Shown here: positions 1 to 8,684 of the stretch, piece by piece
Layout of the letters: each line of letters begins with the position of its first letter
Numbering within the stretch: position 1 is the stretch's first letter
Assembly: GCF_937927635.1 (NCBI RefSeq)
Contig: NZ_CALBRW010000013.1
Coordinates: forward strand, 1-64,000
Direction: 5' to 3'
Source of the DNA: an uncultured Microbacterium sp.
GTDB lineage: Bacteria; Actinomycetota; Actinomycetes; Actinomycetales; Microbacteriaceae
DNA length: 64,000 nucleotides
The notes under the pieces: model-generated
Told to the model about the DNA's origin: nothing
Database searches by the model: none
Seen by the model: only the letters and a program-made list of their open reading frames with translations
Program-made: the position numbers and the translations under genes

Positions 1-1237
1 CGCGCGGACCCACCCAGCCCACCTCGGGCCAGTACATCCGCGCCTCGATGCCGTCGCGCGCCGCCGAGTGCAGGTTCTCCTCCGCAGCGTCGAACGTCAT
101 CTGCGTCCACAGCGGACGATCCGCCTCGGCCAGGCTCCGCACCAGGCCGTAGTACAGCGCGGCATCCGCCAGCACGTCCGGGATGCTGGGCCCTGCCGGC
201 AGCACGCGGTTCTCCAGCCGCAGATGCCTGCCCTCGCCCTGCGCGTCGTAGATGGGCCGGTTCCAGCGGTAGATCGTGCCGTTGTGCATGCGCAGCTCGG
301 CCAGCTTGGGAGACTCACCGGCTGCCAGCACCTCGAACGGGTCCTCGTCGGTGCACACCGGAAGCAGCGCCGGGAAGTACCGGGAGTTCTCCTCGAACAG
401 GTCGAAGATCGAGGTGATCCACCGCTCGCCGAACCACACCCGCGGCCGCACGCCCTGGTTCTTCAGCTCCTGCGAGCGCGTGTCGGTGGCCTGCTCGAAC
501 ATCGGGATGCGGGTCTCGTGCCACAGCGCCCGCCCGGCGAAGAAAGGCGAGTTGGCGGCCAGTGCCACCTGCACGCCGGCGATGGCCTGCGCGGAGTTCC
601 AGTACGCGGCGAAGTCCGACGGCGCCACCTGCAGGTGCAGCTGGATCGACGTGCACGCGGCCTCGGGCAGGATCGTGTCGCACACGATCGCCAGGCTCTC
701 CCGCGGGCCGCCGTCCGACAGCGACGACCCGTCCAGCACCAGCTCGATGTCCTCGCCGCGGGCCGCGAGGATCTGCTGGCCCAACAGGCCGTAGCGCGGA
801 TCCTTCGAGAGCCACTGCTCGGTGAAGTGGCTCTCGTCGAGCGTCGGCAGCATCCCGATCATCGCGAGGCCGCAGCCCACCTCGCGGGCCCGGTCGTCGG
901 CCGCGTTCAGGGCACCGCGCAGCACGTCTTCCAGCTCCCGCAGATGGTCCCCGTCGATCGGCCGCGGGGCCACGTTGATCTCGACGTTGAACTGGCCCAG
1001 CTCTGTCTGGAACGCCGGGCTCGCGATCGCCTCCAGCGCCTCGTCGTTCGACATGGCGGGATCCCGCGCGTCGTCGACGAGGTTCAGCTCGATCTCCAGC
1101 CCCAGCTGCGGGTCGGAGACGTCGAACCGCCCGTCGGCCAGCATCACGGCCAGGGCATCCAGGCACCGTCTGACCTTCGCCCGGAACCGCGTGCGATCCT
1201 GGCGTGAGAAGCTCTGCACCCCGACGTCGTCTCCCAT
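1..1237 (-). CDS. Glutamate-cysteine ligase family protein (GCS2-like), partial at the window edge
   Basis: The reading frame opens at the ATG complementary to 1235-1237 and runs off the left edge after about 412 codons, so the C-terminus is not visible. The sequence reads as an ATP-dependent carboxylate-amine ligase of the GCS2 type, which joins glutamate to cysteine or a similar amine. Visible landmarks are LGLEIELNLVDD near residue 45, GQFNVEIN near 80, a QLHLQVAP segment near 190 and RMHNGTIYRWNRPIYD near 315. No Shine-Dalgarno sequence precedes the ATG. A TACTGT hexamer ends six bases upstream, so a leaderless transcript is possible. The exact substrate cannot be fixed from sequence. The next gene is the symporter on the same strand, whose stop lies 46 bases upstream of this start. 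Confidence 0.75.
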   Translation of the reverse strand, partial: MGDDVGVQSFSRQDRTRFRAKVRRCLDALAVMLADGRFDVSDPQLGLEIELNLVDDARDPAMSNDEALEAIASPAFQTELGQFNVEINVAPRPIDGDHLRELEDVLRGALNAADDRAREVGCGLAMIGMLPTLDESHFTEQWLSKDPRYGLLGQQILAARGEDIELVLDGSSLSDGGPRESLAIVCDTILPEAACTSIQLHLQVAPSDFAAYWNSAQAIAGVQVALAANSPFFAGRALWHETRIPMFEQATDTRSQELKNQGVRPRVWFGERWITSIFDLFEENSRYFPALLPVCTDEDPFEVLAAGESPKLAELRMHNGTIYRWNRPIYDAQGEGRHLRLENRVLPAGPSIPDVLADAALYYGLVRSLAEADRPLWTQMTFDAAEENLHSAARDGIEARMYWPEVGWVGPR

Positions 1238-1282
1238 GGCCCGACAGTACCCGGATGCCCGGGAATCGCACCAGACCCTCGT

Positions 1283-2779
1283 CTAGGCCTCGCGACGCCG
1301 CTCCGGCAGGTGCAGTCGCGCGAGGTACCGGTCGGCTCTGCTGGGCACGCGATCCCGATCCCGCAGCGAGACGACGATCACCACGGCGGTCGCCAGCGGA
1401 ATCGCCCACGCGGCGGGCTGCGCCAGCAGGGCGGCCGCGAGCGCGGCATCCGCTCCCGACAAGGTCTCGCCGACGAGAGCCGACCCGAGCAGCGCCGCCC
1501 CGCAGGTGAGCGCTCCCACCAGCATCCCGGCGGCCGCCCCGCGAGCGGTGAGCCCGCGCCACCACACCCCGAGCAGGATCACCGGCGTCAGACTCGTCGC
1601 GGCCACGAGGAACACGGTGCCCACGCTCGAGACCAGCGCCTCGGGGCCGGTCAGCAGCGCCACGCCCAGCGGCACCACCACGCACAGCACGGCCGAGAGC
1701 CGGAACGAGCGCACCGAGCCGTCGAACACGTCCTGACTGATCACTCCGGCCAGCGAGACGACCAGGCCCGACGAGGTGGACAGGAACGCGGCGAACGCCC
1801 CCGCCACCACCAGCGCGGTCAGCAGCGTGCCCACGGGCCCCGGCAGCACGCGCGAGGGCAGCGCCAGCACGACCGTGTCAGCCAGTCCGGGATGGGCGAG
1901 ATCGGGGGTCACGACGCGCGCGATGAGCCCCATCGTGCCGGAAACCGCGTAGAACGCGCCGATCATCGCCACCACGAGCACCGTCGTGCGCCGTGCGGAC
2001 CCTCCGTCGGGACTGGTGTAGAAGCGCACCAGCACGTGCGGCAGGCCGATCGTGCCCAGCAGCAGCGCCAGCATCAGCGACCCCGTCGCGTACGGATGCG
2101 TGGCCGCAGGACCGAGCTCCACGGGGAACGCCTGCAGGGGTTCCAGCGCCGGCGAAAGCTCCGGCTCACGGCCGGATAGCGCGATCAGCAGCACCACGGC
2201 GGGCACCAGCAGCGCGGTGAGCTTGAGCCAGTACTGCATGCCCTGCACCACGGTGATGGCCCGCATGCCGCCCGCCGCCACCAGGCCGCACACCACGACC
2301 GCGACCACCACGGCGCCCGCCCACTCGGGCAGGTCGGCCACCACCTTCAGGGCGAGCGAGGCGCCGTGCAGCTGCGGCACGATGTACAGCCAGCCGATCA
2401 CCACCACCAGCACGCTGGTGAGCCGCCGCACCGCCTTCGACTCCAGCCGTGCCTCGATGAAGTCGGGGATCGTGTACGCACCGCTGCGGCGCAGCGGGGC
2501 CGCCACGAACAGCAGCAGCAGCAGGTAGCCGGCCGCGTAGCCGATCGGGAACCAGAACCCGTCCGCGCCGACCAGCAGCACCAGCCCTGCGAGCCCCAGG
2601 AACGTGCCGGCGGAGAGGTACTCCCCGCTGATGGCCGAGGCGTTCCACACCGAGCGCACGCTGCGGGATGCCACGAAGAAATCGCCTGTGGTGCGGCTGA
2701 ACCGCACGCCCATCGCGCCCAGCACCACGGTCGCGACGAGCACGAGCACCACCGCGGCGATGTCGAGGGCGGGGTTCAC
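1283..2779 (-). CDS. Sodium:solute symporter (SSS family), monocarboxylate type
   Basis: A 498-residue membrane protein with about 13 hydrophobic segments, typical of sodium:solute symporters. I chose the GTG at 2779: GAGGAG lies just upstream and the start overlaps the stop of the preceding DUF485 gene by four bases. The N-terminal helix (LDIAAVVLVLVATVVLG) and a following GDFFVASR motif resemble acetate/pyruvate permeases of the ActP/MctC group. Pairing with a small DUF485 membrane protein is characteristic of ActP-like permeases, so a short monocarboxylate is the likely substrate. It is the last gene of an operon beginning with a histidine kinase and response regulator, which implies substrate-responsive control. 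The precise substrate is inferred. Confidence 0.85.
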   Translation of the reverse strand: MNPALDIAAVVLVLVATVVLGAMGVRFSRTTGDFFVASRSVRSVWNASAISGEYLSAGTFLGLAGLVLLVGADGFWFPIGYAAGYLLLLLFVAAPLRRSGAYTIPDFIEARLESKAVRRLTSVLVVVIGWLYIVPQLHGASLALKVVADLPEWAGAVVVAVVVCGLVAAGGMRAITVVQGMQYWLKLTALLVPAVVLLIALSGREPELSPALEPLQAFPVELGPAATHPYATGSLMLALLLGTIGLPHVLVRFYTSPDGGSARRTTVLVVAMIGAFYAVSGTMGLIARVVTPDLAHPGLADTVVLALPSRVLPGPVGTLLTALVVAGAFAAFLSTSSGLVVSLAGVISQDVFDGSVRSFRLSAVLCVVVPLGVALLTGPEALVSSVGTVFLVAATSLTPVILLGVWWRGLTARGAAAGMLVGALTCGAALLGSALVGETLSGADAALAAALLAQPAAWAIPLATAVVIVVSLRDRDRVPSRADRYLARLHLPERRREA

Positions 2780-3171
2780 GCGCGCTCCTCGTCGGCACCC
2801 GCCAGCGAGCGGTATCTGCGCTCGTTGCGGGCGGCGCTGCGGGCGAACAGGATCGCGAACACCAGGATGAGCGGGTAGTAGCCGTAGGCCTGCAGCAGCC
2901 ACGACAGCGGCACCCCGAACAGGATCGGATCGGCCGTGCGCGCGATGATGAAGATGGATGCCGTGAACACCAGCGACACCAGCAGGAAGCCGACCAGGCT
3001 CCCCGCGGCCAGGCGCAGCTGCGCGCGCATCAGCCCGTGCAGGAACACCGTGTCGGCCTCGTGCACGGGCGCCCCGGGAAGGGCGATCCCCGAGGTGCCA
3101 GGGCTCTCGGCGGCGGCAGCGTCGTCGGCCGACACCCGCACTCGGCGCGGCGGTTCGGCATCCTCGCTCAT
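2776..3171 (-). CDS. DUF485-family membrane protein, symporter partner
   Basis: A 131-residue protein with a charged N-terminal tail of about 50 residues and two hydrophobic segments (about 60-83 and 90-113), ending in a short basic/acidic tail. This matches small DUF485 proteins (YjcH type) usually encoded directly before SSS permeases of the ActP group. The ATG at 3171 overlaps the response-regulator stop (ATGA), and its own stop overlaps the symporter GTG. Both overlaps predict translational coupling. It probably assists assembly or activity of the symporter in the cytoplasmic membrane; the role is inferred from gene pairing. The N-terminal tail is longer than in YjcH of enterobacteria. 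Confidence 0.75.
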   Translation of the reverse strand: MSEDAEPPRRVRVSADDAAAAESPGTSGIALPGAPVHEADTVFLHGLMRAQLRLAAGSLVGFLLVSLVFTASIFIIARTADPILFGVPLSWLLQAYGYYPLILVFAILFARSAARNERRYRSLAGADEERA

Positions 3172-3896
3172 CGCCGGTCCGATCCCACCAGCCGACTGCG
3201 CACAGCGGGGATCAGCCGCCGGCTGACCGGCAGCTCGATCTCGGCCAGCACCACGACGGGCGCGGATCCGCTCAGGCGCAGCTCGGTGACGGCGTCGGCG
3301 TGCACGAGGTACGAGCGGTGGATGCGCACGAAGCCGGCCGCGGCCCAGCTCTCCTCCAGTTCCGAGATGGGCGTGCGGACCAGGTGGCTGTCGCCGGATG
3401 CCGTCCACAGCCGCGAGTAGTCGCCCTCGGCCTTCACCCAGCGGACGTCGCCGCGGCGCACCAGTCGCACCGCCTGACCGACCGGGACCGGCACGGTCTC
3501 GGCATCCTCGCCGTCGACGCCCTCCACGCCCGCACGCACCGCCAGCACGCGGTCCACAGCCCGTCGCAGCCGTGCCGGGCGGATGGGCTTGAGCACGTAG
3601 TCCACAGCGCGCACGTCGAACGCCTCCAGCGCCCCCGCATCGTCGGCGGTGACGAAGACCACGGCCGGGCGCTGCACGAAGTGCTCCAGCGCCCGCGCCA
3701 GGTCGAACCCGCTCACCCCGGGCATGTGGATGTCGAGGAACACCGCGTCGACGGCCTCGGTCGACAGCATCCGCAGGGCGTCGGCACCGCTGGATGCCTG
3801 GTGGATGGCGCCGATCCTGGCGTCCGCGCGCAGGAAGGCCGCCAGCTCCGCGAGCGCGGGCGGCTCGTCGTCGGCGACCAGCACGTCCAGGATCAC
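3168..3896 (-). CDS. LytTR-family response regulator
   Basis: A 242-residue regulator. The N-terminal receiver domain (about 1-120) has the acidic pair D9/D10, the phospho-acceptor D55 in VFLDIHMPG and the conserved lysine in VLKPI. The C-terminal LytTR DNA-binding domain (about 140-240) shows VKAEGDYSRLWTA and FVRIHRSYLVH. The GTG at 3896 overlaps the kinase stop by four bases, so kinase and regulator are translated together. LytTR regulators usually bind direct repeats upstream of transporter genes; likely targets here are this operon and the nearby cstA. The kinase-regulator-transporter arrangement resembles the BtsSR and YpdAB pyruvate systems of E. coli, but that parallel is inference. 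Confidence 0.85.
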   Translation of the reverse strand: MILDVLVADDEPPALAELAAFLRADARIGAIHQASSGADALRMLSTEAVDAVFLDIHMPGVSGFDLARALEHFVQRPAVVFVTADDAGALEAFDVRAVDYVLKPIRPARLRRAVDRVLAVRAGVEGVDGEDAETVPVPVGQAVRLVRRGDVRWVKAEGDYSRLWTASGDSHLVRTPISELEESWAAAGFVRIHRSYLVHADAVTELRLSGSAPVVVLAEIELPVSRRLIPAVRSRLVGSDRR

Positions 3897-5077
3897 CGCG
3901 CGTCCGTCTCGTGCAGGGGCTGGGACTTCGGGATCCGCATCCGCACCATGGTACCCGCGCCGGTGTTCGTCTCCACGACCAGTCCCCCGGCCGGCCCGTA
4001 CAGTCGGCGCAGCCGGGTGTCGACGTTGCGCAGCCCCACGTGCGTGGCGGGTGCGGGGCCGGACAGCGCGGCCCGGAGCTGTTCCGGATCCATGCCCGCG
4101 CCGTCGTCCTCGACGGAGATCTCGGTATGCGTGATCTCGTCGACGGCGGCGATCACGATGCGCCCGCCCTGCGAGAGCGGCTCCAGTCCGTGCTTGACGG
4201 CGTTCTCGACCAGCGGCTGCACGGACAGGAACGGGATCACCGTCGACAGCGTCTCGGGCGCGATCCGCAGTCGCACGTCCAGCCGCTCGCCGAACCGTGC
4301 GCGCTCGAGCTCGAGGTAGTGGCGGATGCTGCCCAGCTCCTGCGCGAGGGTGGTGAACTCCCCGCGCTGGCGGAACGAGTACCGGGTGAAGTCGGCGAAG
4401 TCCAGGACCAGCTCGCGGGCCCGCTCGGGGTCGGTGGTGATGAACGAGGCGATGGCCGCCAGCGAGTTGTAGATGAAGTGCGGGCTGATCTGCGCGCGCA
4501 GCGCCCGCAGCTCGGCCTCGGCCAGGCTCGCCCGCGACTCCTCCAGCTCGGTCATCGCGATCTGCGTGGCGCACCACTGCGCCACTTCGCCGGTCGCGCG
4601 CACCAGCGGCCCTCGGACGGTCTCGGCGAACGCGATCAGCACGCCGCGCACCTCGCCATCCAGCAGCATGGGAGCGCCGACGGCCTCCGTCGCAGCGCCG
4701 GGGGCGTCTCTGCGCGGGAAGACCTGCCGCCTGCCGGTCTCGCGCACCCGGTCGGCGATGCGCCGGGCCGAGGTCTCCAGCCCCGCCACGGCCCCGTCGG
4801 TGGCGACCGCGCCGTCACCCATCACGATCGCGACGGCCTGCGCGCCCAGCAGCGTGTGAAGATGGCGCGCTGCCTTTGCGAGGTCCGGACCCTGTTCGCC
4901 TCGGAGCTCGGCGGCGGCCAGTCCCGCCACGTGCAGGGTGCGCGACGTGGCCCGCTCGGCCTCGCCGCCGAGGTCGCGCGAGCCGCGCGCGAGCCTGCGC
5001 ACCAGCACCAGGGCGAGGGTCAGCAGCACACCGACGGCGACGCCCAGGATGCCGGCGAGCACCGCCTGGTCGGTCAT
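3893..5077 (-). CDS. LytS-type sensor histidine kinase
   Basis: A 394-residue kinase with one N-terminal membrane helix (about 5-27), a GAF-like middle region (about 45-165), a short coiled region, and a LytS-type histidine kinase core (PF06580 class). The phospho-accepting residue is H200 in ISPHFIYNSL. An HATPase domain follows, with LVENAVKHG and DDGAGM. It lacks the multi-helix LytS sensor domain of E. coli BtsS, so ligand sensing probably happens in the cytosolic GAF-like region or at the short membrane segment. It is the first gene of a four-gene overlapped operon ending in an SSS symporter, and it lies 33 bases downstream of ybdD, so read-through from the cstA operon is possible. Confidence 0.85.
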   Translation of the reverse strand: MTDQAVLAGILGVAVGVLLTLALVLVRRLARGSRDLGGEAERATSRTLHVAGLAAAELRGEQGPDLAKAARHLHTLLGAQAVAIVMGDGAVATDGAVAGLETSARRIADRVRETGRRQVFPRRDAPGAATEAVGAPMLLDGEVRGVLIAFAETVRGPLVRATGEVAQWCATQIAMTELEESRASLAEAELRALRAQISPHFIYNSLAAIASFITTDPERARELVLDFADFTRYSFRQRGEFTTLAQELGSIRHYLELERARFGERLDVRLRIAPETLSTVIPFLSVQPLVENAVKHGLEPLSQGGRIVIAAVDEITHTEISVEDDGAGMDPEQLRAALSGPAPATHVGLRNVDTRLRRLYGPAGGLVVETNTGAGTMVRMRIPKSQPLHETDAR

Positions 5078-5110
5078 GCGCTCAGCATACGGCCGACCGG
5101 GCGGAGCCGC

Positions 5111-5356
5111 TCAGCAGCACCGGGCGCCGGGGTTGCGGTCCTGGTCGGCCATCCGATCGCGCCAGAACTGCCGTTCGGTCGGCACTTCGGCATCCGGATG
5201 ATGCGCACGCTGGTGCGCGACGTACGTGTCGTAGGCGCTGTCGCCCATCAGCGCGGTGACGTACCAGCGGATGCCGGATGCCGCGCTCCGCACCCACCGC
5301 CAGGCGGCGGGTGCGGAGCGGACCGCGGGAATCTGCGTCCTCGCGATGACGGTCAT
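5111..5356 (-). CDS. ybdD: YbdD/YjiX-family small protein
   Basis: An 81-residue soluble protein whose start codon shares one base with the cstA stop (TGATG). The core GDSAYDTYVAHQRAHHPD and a following QFWRDR match the small YbdD/YjiX family, which almost always follows cstA or btsT. The protein ends in a Cys-Cys pair, which is not a hallmark of the family. Its biochemical role is not established; association with CstA-type peptide or pyruvate transport is known from gene context. The tight overlap predicts translational coupling with cstA. Confidence 0.8.
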   Translation of the reverse strand: MTVIARTQIPAVRSAPAAWRWVRSAASGIRWYVTALMGDSAYDTYVAHQRAHHPDAEVPTERQFWRDRMADQDRNPGARCC

Positions 5357-7632
5357 CAGTGCCTCGATGCCCCTCGGCCGACCGGCTGCGCGGCGTCGTG
5401 CTCGGCCCACTGCGCCTCCAGCCCGCGCTCGGCACGGGTCGCGATGAGACCTGCCGGAGCGAAGCGGCGGGAAGGCACCGGGGCGTCCTCGCCGTCGTCC
5501 GAGACGCCGTCGCGGATGGCCTTGATGCCCACGATCACAGCCACGACCATCACGATGGCGGTCAGCACCACGAAGATGATCGACAGCGTGCCCTGCACGG
5601 CGGTGTTGCGGATCACGGCCTCGACGACCTCGGGCGTGCCGAGGCTGCCGTCGCCCGCTGCCTGCGCAGCGCGGTACTTGGCGTTGTTGGCCCAGTAGCC
5701 GATGCCGGGAACCGGCGAGAAGATCTTGTACAGGGATGCCGTGATCGTGATCACGGCGGTGAACGCCAGCGGCACGGCGATGATCCACAGCCAGCGCACA
5801 TAGCTGCGGCCGCGCTTGGCCACGATGGCGAACACCACGGCGAGCGCGATGCCTGCCAGCAGCTGGTTGGCGATGCCGAACAGCGGGAAGAACGTGTTGA
5901 TTCCGCCGAGGGGGTCGGTCACGCCGAGGATGAGGATGTAGCCCCAGGCCGCGACCATGATCGCCGTGCACACCCACACGCCGGGACGCCATGAGACGTC
6001 GCGGAAGCGGGGGAAGAACGCGCCGATGGAGTCCTGCAGCATGAAGCGCGCCACGCGGGTGCCGGCGTCGACGGCGGTGAGGATGAACAGCGCCTCGAAC
6101 ATGATGGCGAAGTGGTACCAGAAGCCCATGATCGACGGCCCGCCGATCAGCTGATGCATGATGTGCGCCAGGCCCAGTGCCAGGGTCGGGGCGCCACCGG
6201 TGCGCGAGATGATGCTGGGCTCGCCCACGCCGGCCGCCGTGTTCGTGAGCATCTCGGGCGTCACGTGGACGCCGGTCAGGCCCAGCGAGTTCACGAACGC
6301 CGCGGCGTGCTCGACGGTGCCGCCAGTGAGGGCGGCCGGAGCGTTCATGGCGAAGTAGATGCCCTGGTCGATGGAGATCGCGGCGACCAGCGCCATGATG
6401 GCCACGAACGACTCCATGAGCATGCCGCCGTAGCCGATGAACTTGGTCTGGCGCTCCTTCTCGATGAGCTTCGGCGTGGTGCCGGAGGAGATCAGCGCGT
6501 GGAAGCCCGACAGGGCGCCGCAGGCGATGGTCACGAACAGGAACGGGAACAGCGAACCGGAGAACACCGGGCCTGCGCCGTTGGAGGCGAAGTCGGTGAA
6601 CGCGGGGACGCTGATCTCGGGGCGCACCAGCACGATGGCGCCGGCGAGCATGACGATCACGCCGACCTTCATGAAGGTGGACAGGTAGTCGCGCGGAGCC
6701 AGCAGCAGCCACACGGGCAGCACGGCGGCGATGAAGCCGTAGATGATGAGCGCCCACGCGAGGGTGGTGCGATCCAGCGAGAACACGGCCTGGCCCCACT
6801 CGGTGCCGGCGACCGCGCCGCCGCCGATGATGGCGGCCATCAGCAGCACGAAGCCGATGAGGGAGACCTCGGTGATCTTGCCGGGGCGGATGAACCGCAG
6901 GTACAGGCCCATGAAGATGGCGATCGGCAGGGTCATGCCGACGCTGAAGACGCCCCACGGGCTCTCGCCGAGAGCGTTGACGACGACCAGCGCGAGGATG
7001 GCGATGATGATCACCATGATCAGCAGCGAGGCGATGATGGCGGCCGTGCCGCCGATCCTGCCCAGCGTGTCACGGGCCATCTGGCCGATGGAGCGGCCGC
7101 TGCGGCGCATGGAGAAGAACAGCACCGTGTAGTCCTGCACGGCACCCGCCAGCACGACGCCCACGATGATCCAGATGGTTCCGGGCAGGAAGCCCATCTG
7201 CGCGGCCAGCACGGGGCCGACCAGCGGGCCGGCGCCGGCGATGGCGGCGAAGTGGTGGCCGTACAGCACGCGGCGGTCGGTGGGGACGAAGTCCTTGCCG
7301 TCCTCGAGGATCTCAGCCGGAGTGGCCCGGCGGTCGTCGGGGCGCAGGATGTACTTCTCGATCACCTTGGCGTAGAACCGGTAGCCGATCAGGTAGGTGC
7401 ACACCGCGGCGAACACGAACCAGATGGCGTTGACGGTCTCGCCGCGGACGATGGCCAGCATCGTCCAGGCGACGGCGCCCAGCAGGGCGATGGCGGCCCA
7501 GAGCAGGATCTTGGGCAGGGTCCAGCGGTTCTCCCGCTCGTGATCCTTCTCGGATACGGCGACGGGCGGAAGCTTCGGGTCCTGTTCGAGGACGCCGTTC
7601 TTGCCCCGCCCCCGGGGCATGGCAGCTGTCAT
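5356..7632 (-). CDS. cstA: Carbon starvation protein CstA, pyruvate/peptide transporter
   Basis: A 758-residue membrane protein with roughly 17-18 hydrophobic segments. The CstA signature lies in the first third: FAAIAGAGPLVGPVLAAQMG and a nearby GVVLAGAVQDY. CstA and its relative BtsT import peptides and/or pyruvate and are induced on carbon limitation. I chose the ATG at 7632 because AAGGAG lies seven bases upstream; an alternative start 18 bases further upstream lacks a ribosome-binding site. A hydrophilic N-terminal extension of about 45 residues precedes the first helix. The gene is followed by ybdD and then a LytS/LytTR pair, the arrangement known from pyruvate-responsive systems. A 197-base region separates it from the divergent kynA. 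Confidence 0.92.
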   Translation of the reverse strand: MTAAMPRGRGKNGVLEQDPKLPPVAVSEKDHERENRWTLPKILLWAAIALLGAVAWTMLAIVRGETVNAIWFVFAAVCTYLIGYRFYAKVIEKYILRPDDRRATPAEILEDGKDFVPTDRRVLYGHHFAAIAGAGPLVGPVLAAQMGFLPGTIWIIVGVVLAGAVQDYTVLFFSMRRSGRSIGQMARDTLGRIGGTAAIIASLLIMVIIIAILALVVVNALGESPWGVFSVGMTLPIAIFMGLYLRFIRPGKITEVSLIGFVLLMAAIIGGGAVAGTEWGQAVFSLDRTTLAWALIIYGFIAAVLPVWLLLAPRDYLSTFMKVGVIVMLAGAIVLVRPEISVPAFTDFASNGAGPVFSGSLFPFLFVTIACGALSGFHALISSGTTPKLIEKERQTKFIGYGGMLMESFVAIMALVAAISIDQGIYFAMNAPAALTGGTVEHAAAFVNSLGLTGVHVTPEMLTNTAAGVGEPSIISRTGGAPTLALGLAHIMHQLIGGPSIMGFWYHFAIMFEALFILTAVDAGTRVARFMLQDSIGAFFPRFRDVSWRPGVWVCTAIMVAAWGYILILGVTDPLGGINTFFPLFGIANQLLAGIALAVVFAIVAKRGRSYVRWLWIIAVPLAFTAVITITASLYKIFSPVPGIGYWANNAKYRAAQAAGDGSLGTPEVVEAVIRNTAVQGTLSIIFVVLTAIVMVVAVIVGIKAIRDGVSDDGEDAPVPSRRFAPAGLIATRAERGLEAQWAEHDAAQPVGRGASRH

Positions 7633-7829
7633 GGGGGTTCTCCTTAACACGCGACTTTGCGTCCCGCCAGGATAGGAACGGGGTCACGCGCGCGGGCAGC
7701 GGGTCCCGGCGACCGGCACGACGGTGCGACGAACGGTGTCTGCTGCGCGACGAACGGCTCCCGACCGCGCCGACGCCGCCGATCATTTCATTCTTGTGAC
7801 GCTCGACACAATGGTGATATCTTCGCGCT

Positions 7830-8684
7830 ATGAGCAGCGAAGCGAATGAGCGCGAACTCGAAGAGGGCATCGTCACCGACTTCAAGAACCGGATGACGTA
7901 CGGCTCGTACCTCGACCTGGACAAGCTGCTGGATGCGCAGCATCCGGTCTCCCAGCCCGAACACCACGACGAGCTGCTGTTCATCATCCAGCACCAGACC
8001 ACCGAGCTGTGGCTGAAGCTCATGATCCACGAGCTGGGCCGTGCCCGCGACCTGCTGGCCGCCGACGACCTGCGCGAAGCGCTCAAGCCCATCGCGCGCA
8101 TCAAGCACATCCAGGATGTGATCACCCGGCAGTGGTCGGTGCTGGCAACGCTCACGCCCACCGAGTACTCCGAGTTCCGCGGGTTCCTCGGCCATGCCTC
8201 CGGCTTCCAGTCCGTGCAGTACCGCTGCGTGGAGTTCGCGCTCGGCAACAAGAACGAGAAGATGCTCAGCGTCTTCCGCAGCCACCCCGAGAACCTCGCG
8301 ATGCTCACCGCCGAGTGGGAGCGCCCCACGCTGTACGACGAGTTCCTGCGCCTGGTCGCCCGCCGCGGGCTGCCGGTGCCGGCATCCATCCTCGAGCGCG
8401 ATGTGCGCCTGCCCTACCGCGAGACGCCCGAGCTGATCCCCGTGATCAAGGAGGTCTACGAGAACACGCACGAGCACTGGGAGCTGTACGAGGCGTGCGA
8501 GGAGCTGGTCGACGTGGAGGACAACTTCCAGTTCTGGCGCTTCCGCCACCTGCGCACGGTCACCCGCACCATCGGGATGAAGCGCGGCACCGGCGGATCC
8601 ACCGGCGTCGACTTCCTGCAGCGCGCGCTGTCTCTGACCTTCTTCCCCGAGCTGTACAGCGTGCGGACCGAAATCGGCCGATGA
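7830..8684 (+). CDS. kynA: Tryptophan 2,3-dioxygenase
   Basis: A 284-residue heme enzyme converting L-tryptophan to N-formylkynurenine, the first step of tryptophan catabolism. The distal histidine region is FIIQHQTTELW (H55). The probable heme-ligating histidine is H240, in RHLRTVTRTIG, followed by the KRGTGGSTG loop that closes over the substrate. The length matches bacterial enzymes. The ATG has no Shine-Dalgarno sequence; a TTGTGA...TATCTT pair with 18-base spacing ends six bases before it, so the message may be leaderless. Its stop overlaps the next gene by four bases, forming kynA-amidohydrolase-kynU. Confidence 0.95.
   Translation: MSSEANERELEEGIVTDFKNRMTYGSYLDLDKLLDAQHPVSQPEHHDELLFIIQHQTTELWLKLMIHELGRARDLLAADDLREALKPIARIKHIQDVITRQWSVLATLTPTEYSEFRGFLGHASGFQSVQYRCVEFALGNKNEKMLSVFRSHPENLAMLTAEWERPTLYDEFLRLVARRGLPVPASILERDVRLPYRETPELIPVIKEVYENTHEHWELYEACEELVDVEDNFQFWRFRHLRTVTRTIGMKRGTGGSTGVDFLQRALSLTFFPELYSVRTEIGR

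Noticed and set aside
3794..7647. Plus-strand open frames of more than 500 codons opposite the kinase and cstA
   Set aside because: These are mirror frames of well-supported minus-strand genes, rich in Arg, Gly and His, with no plausible start signals.
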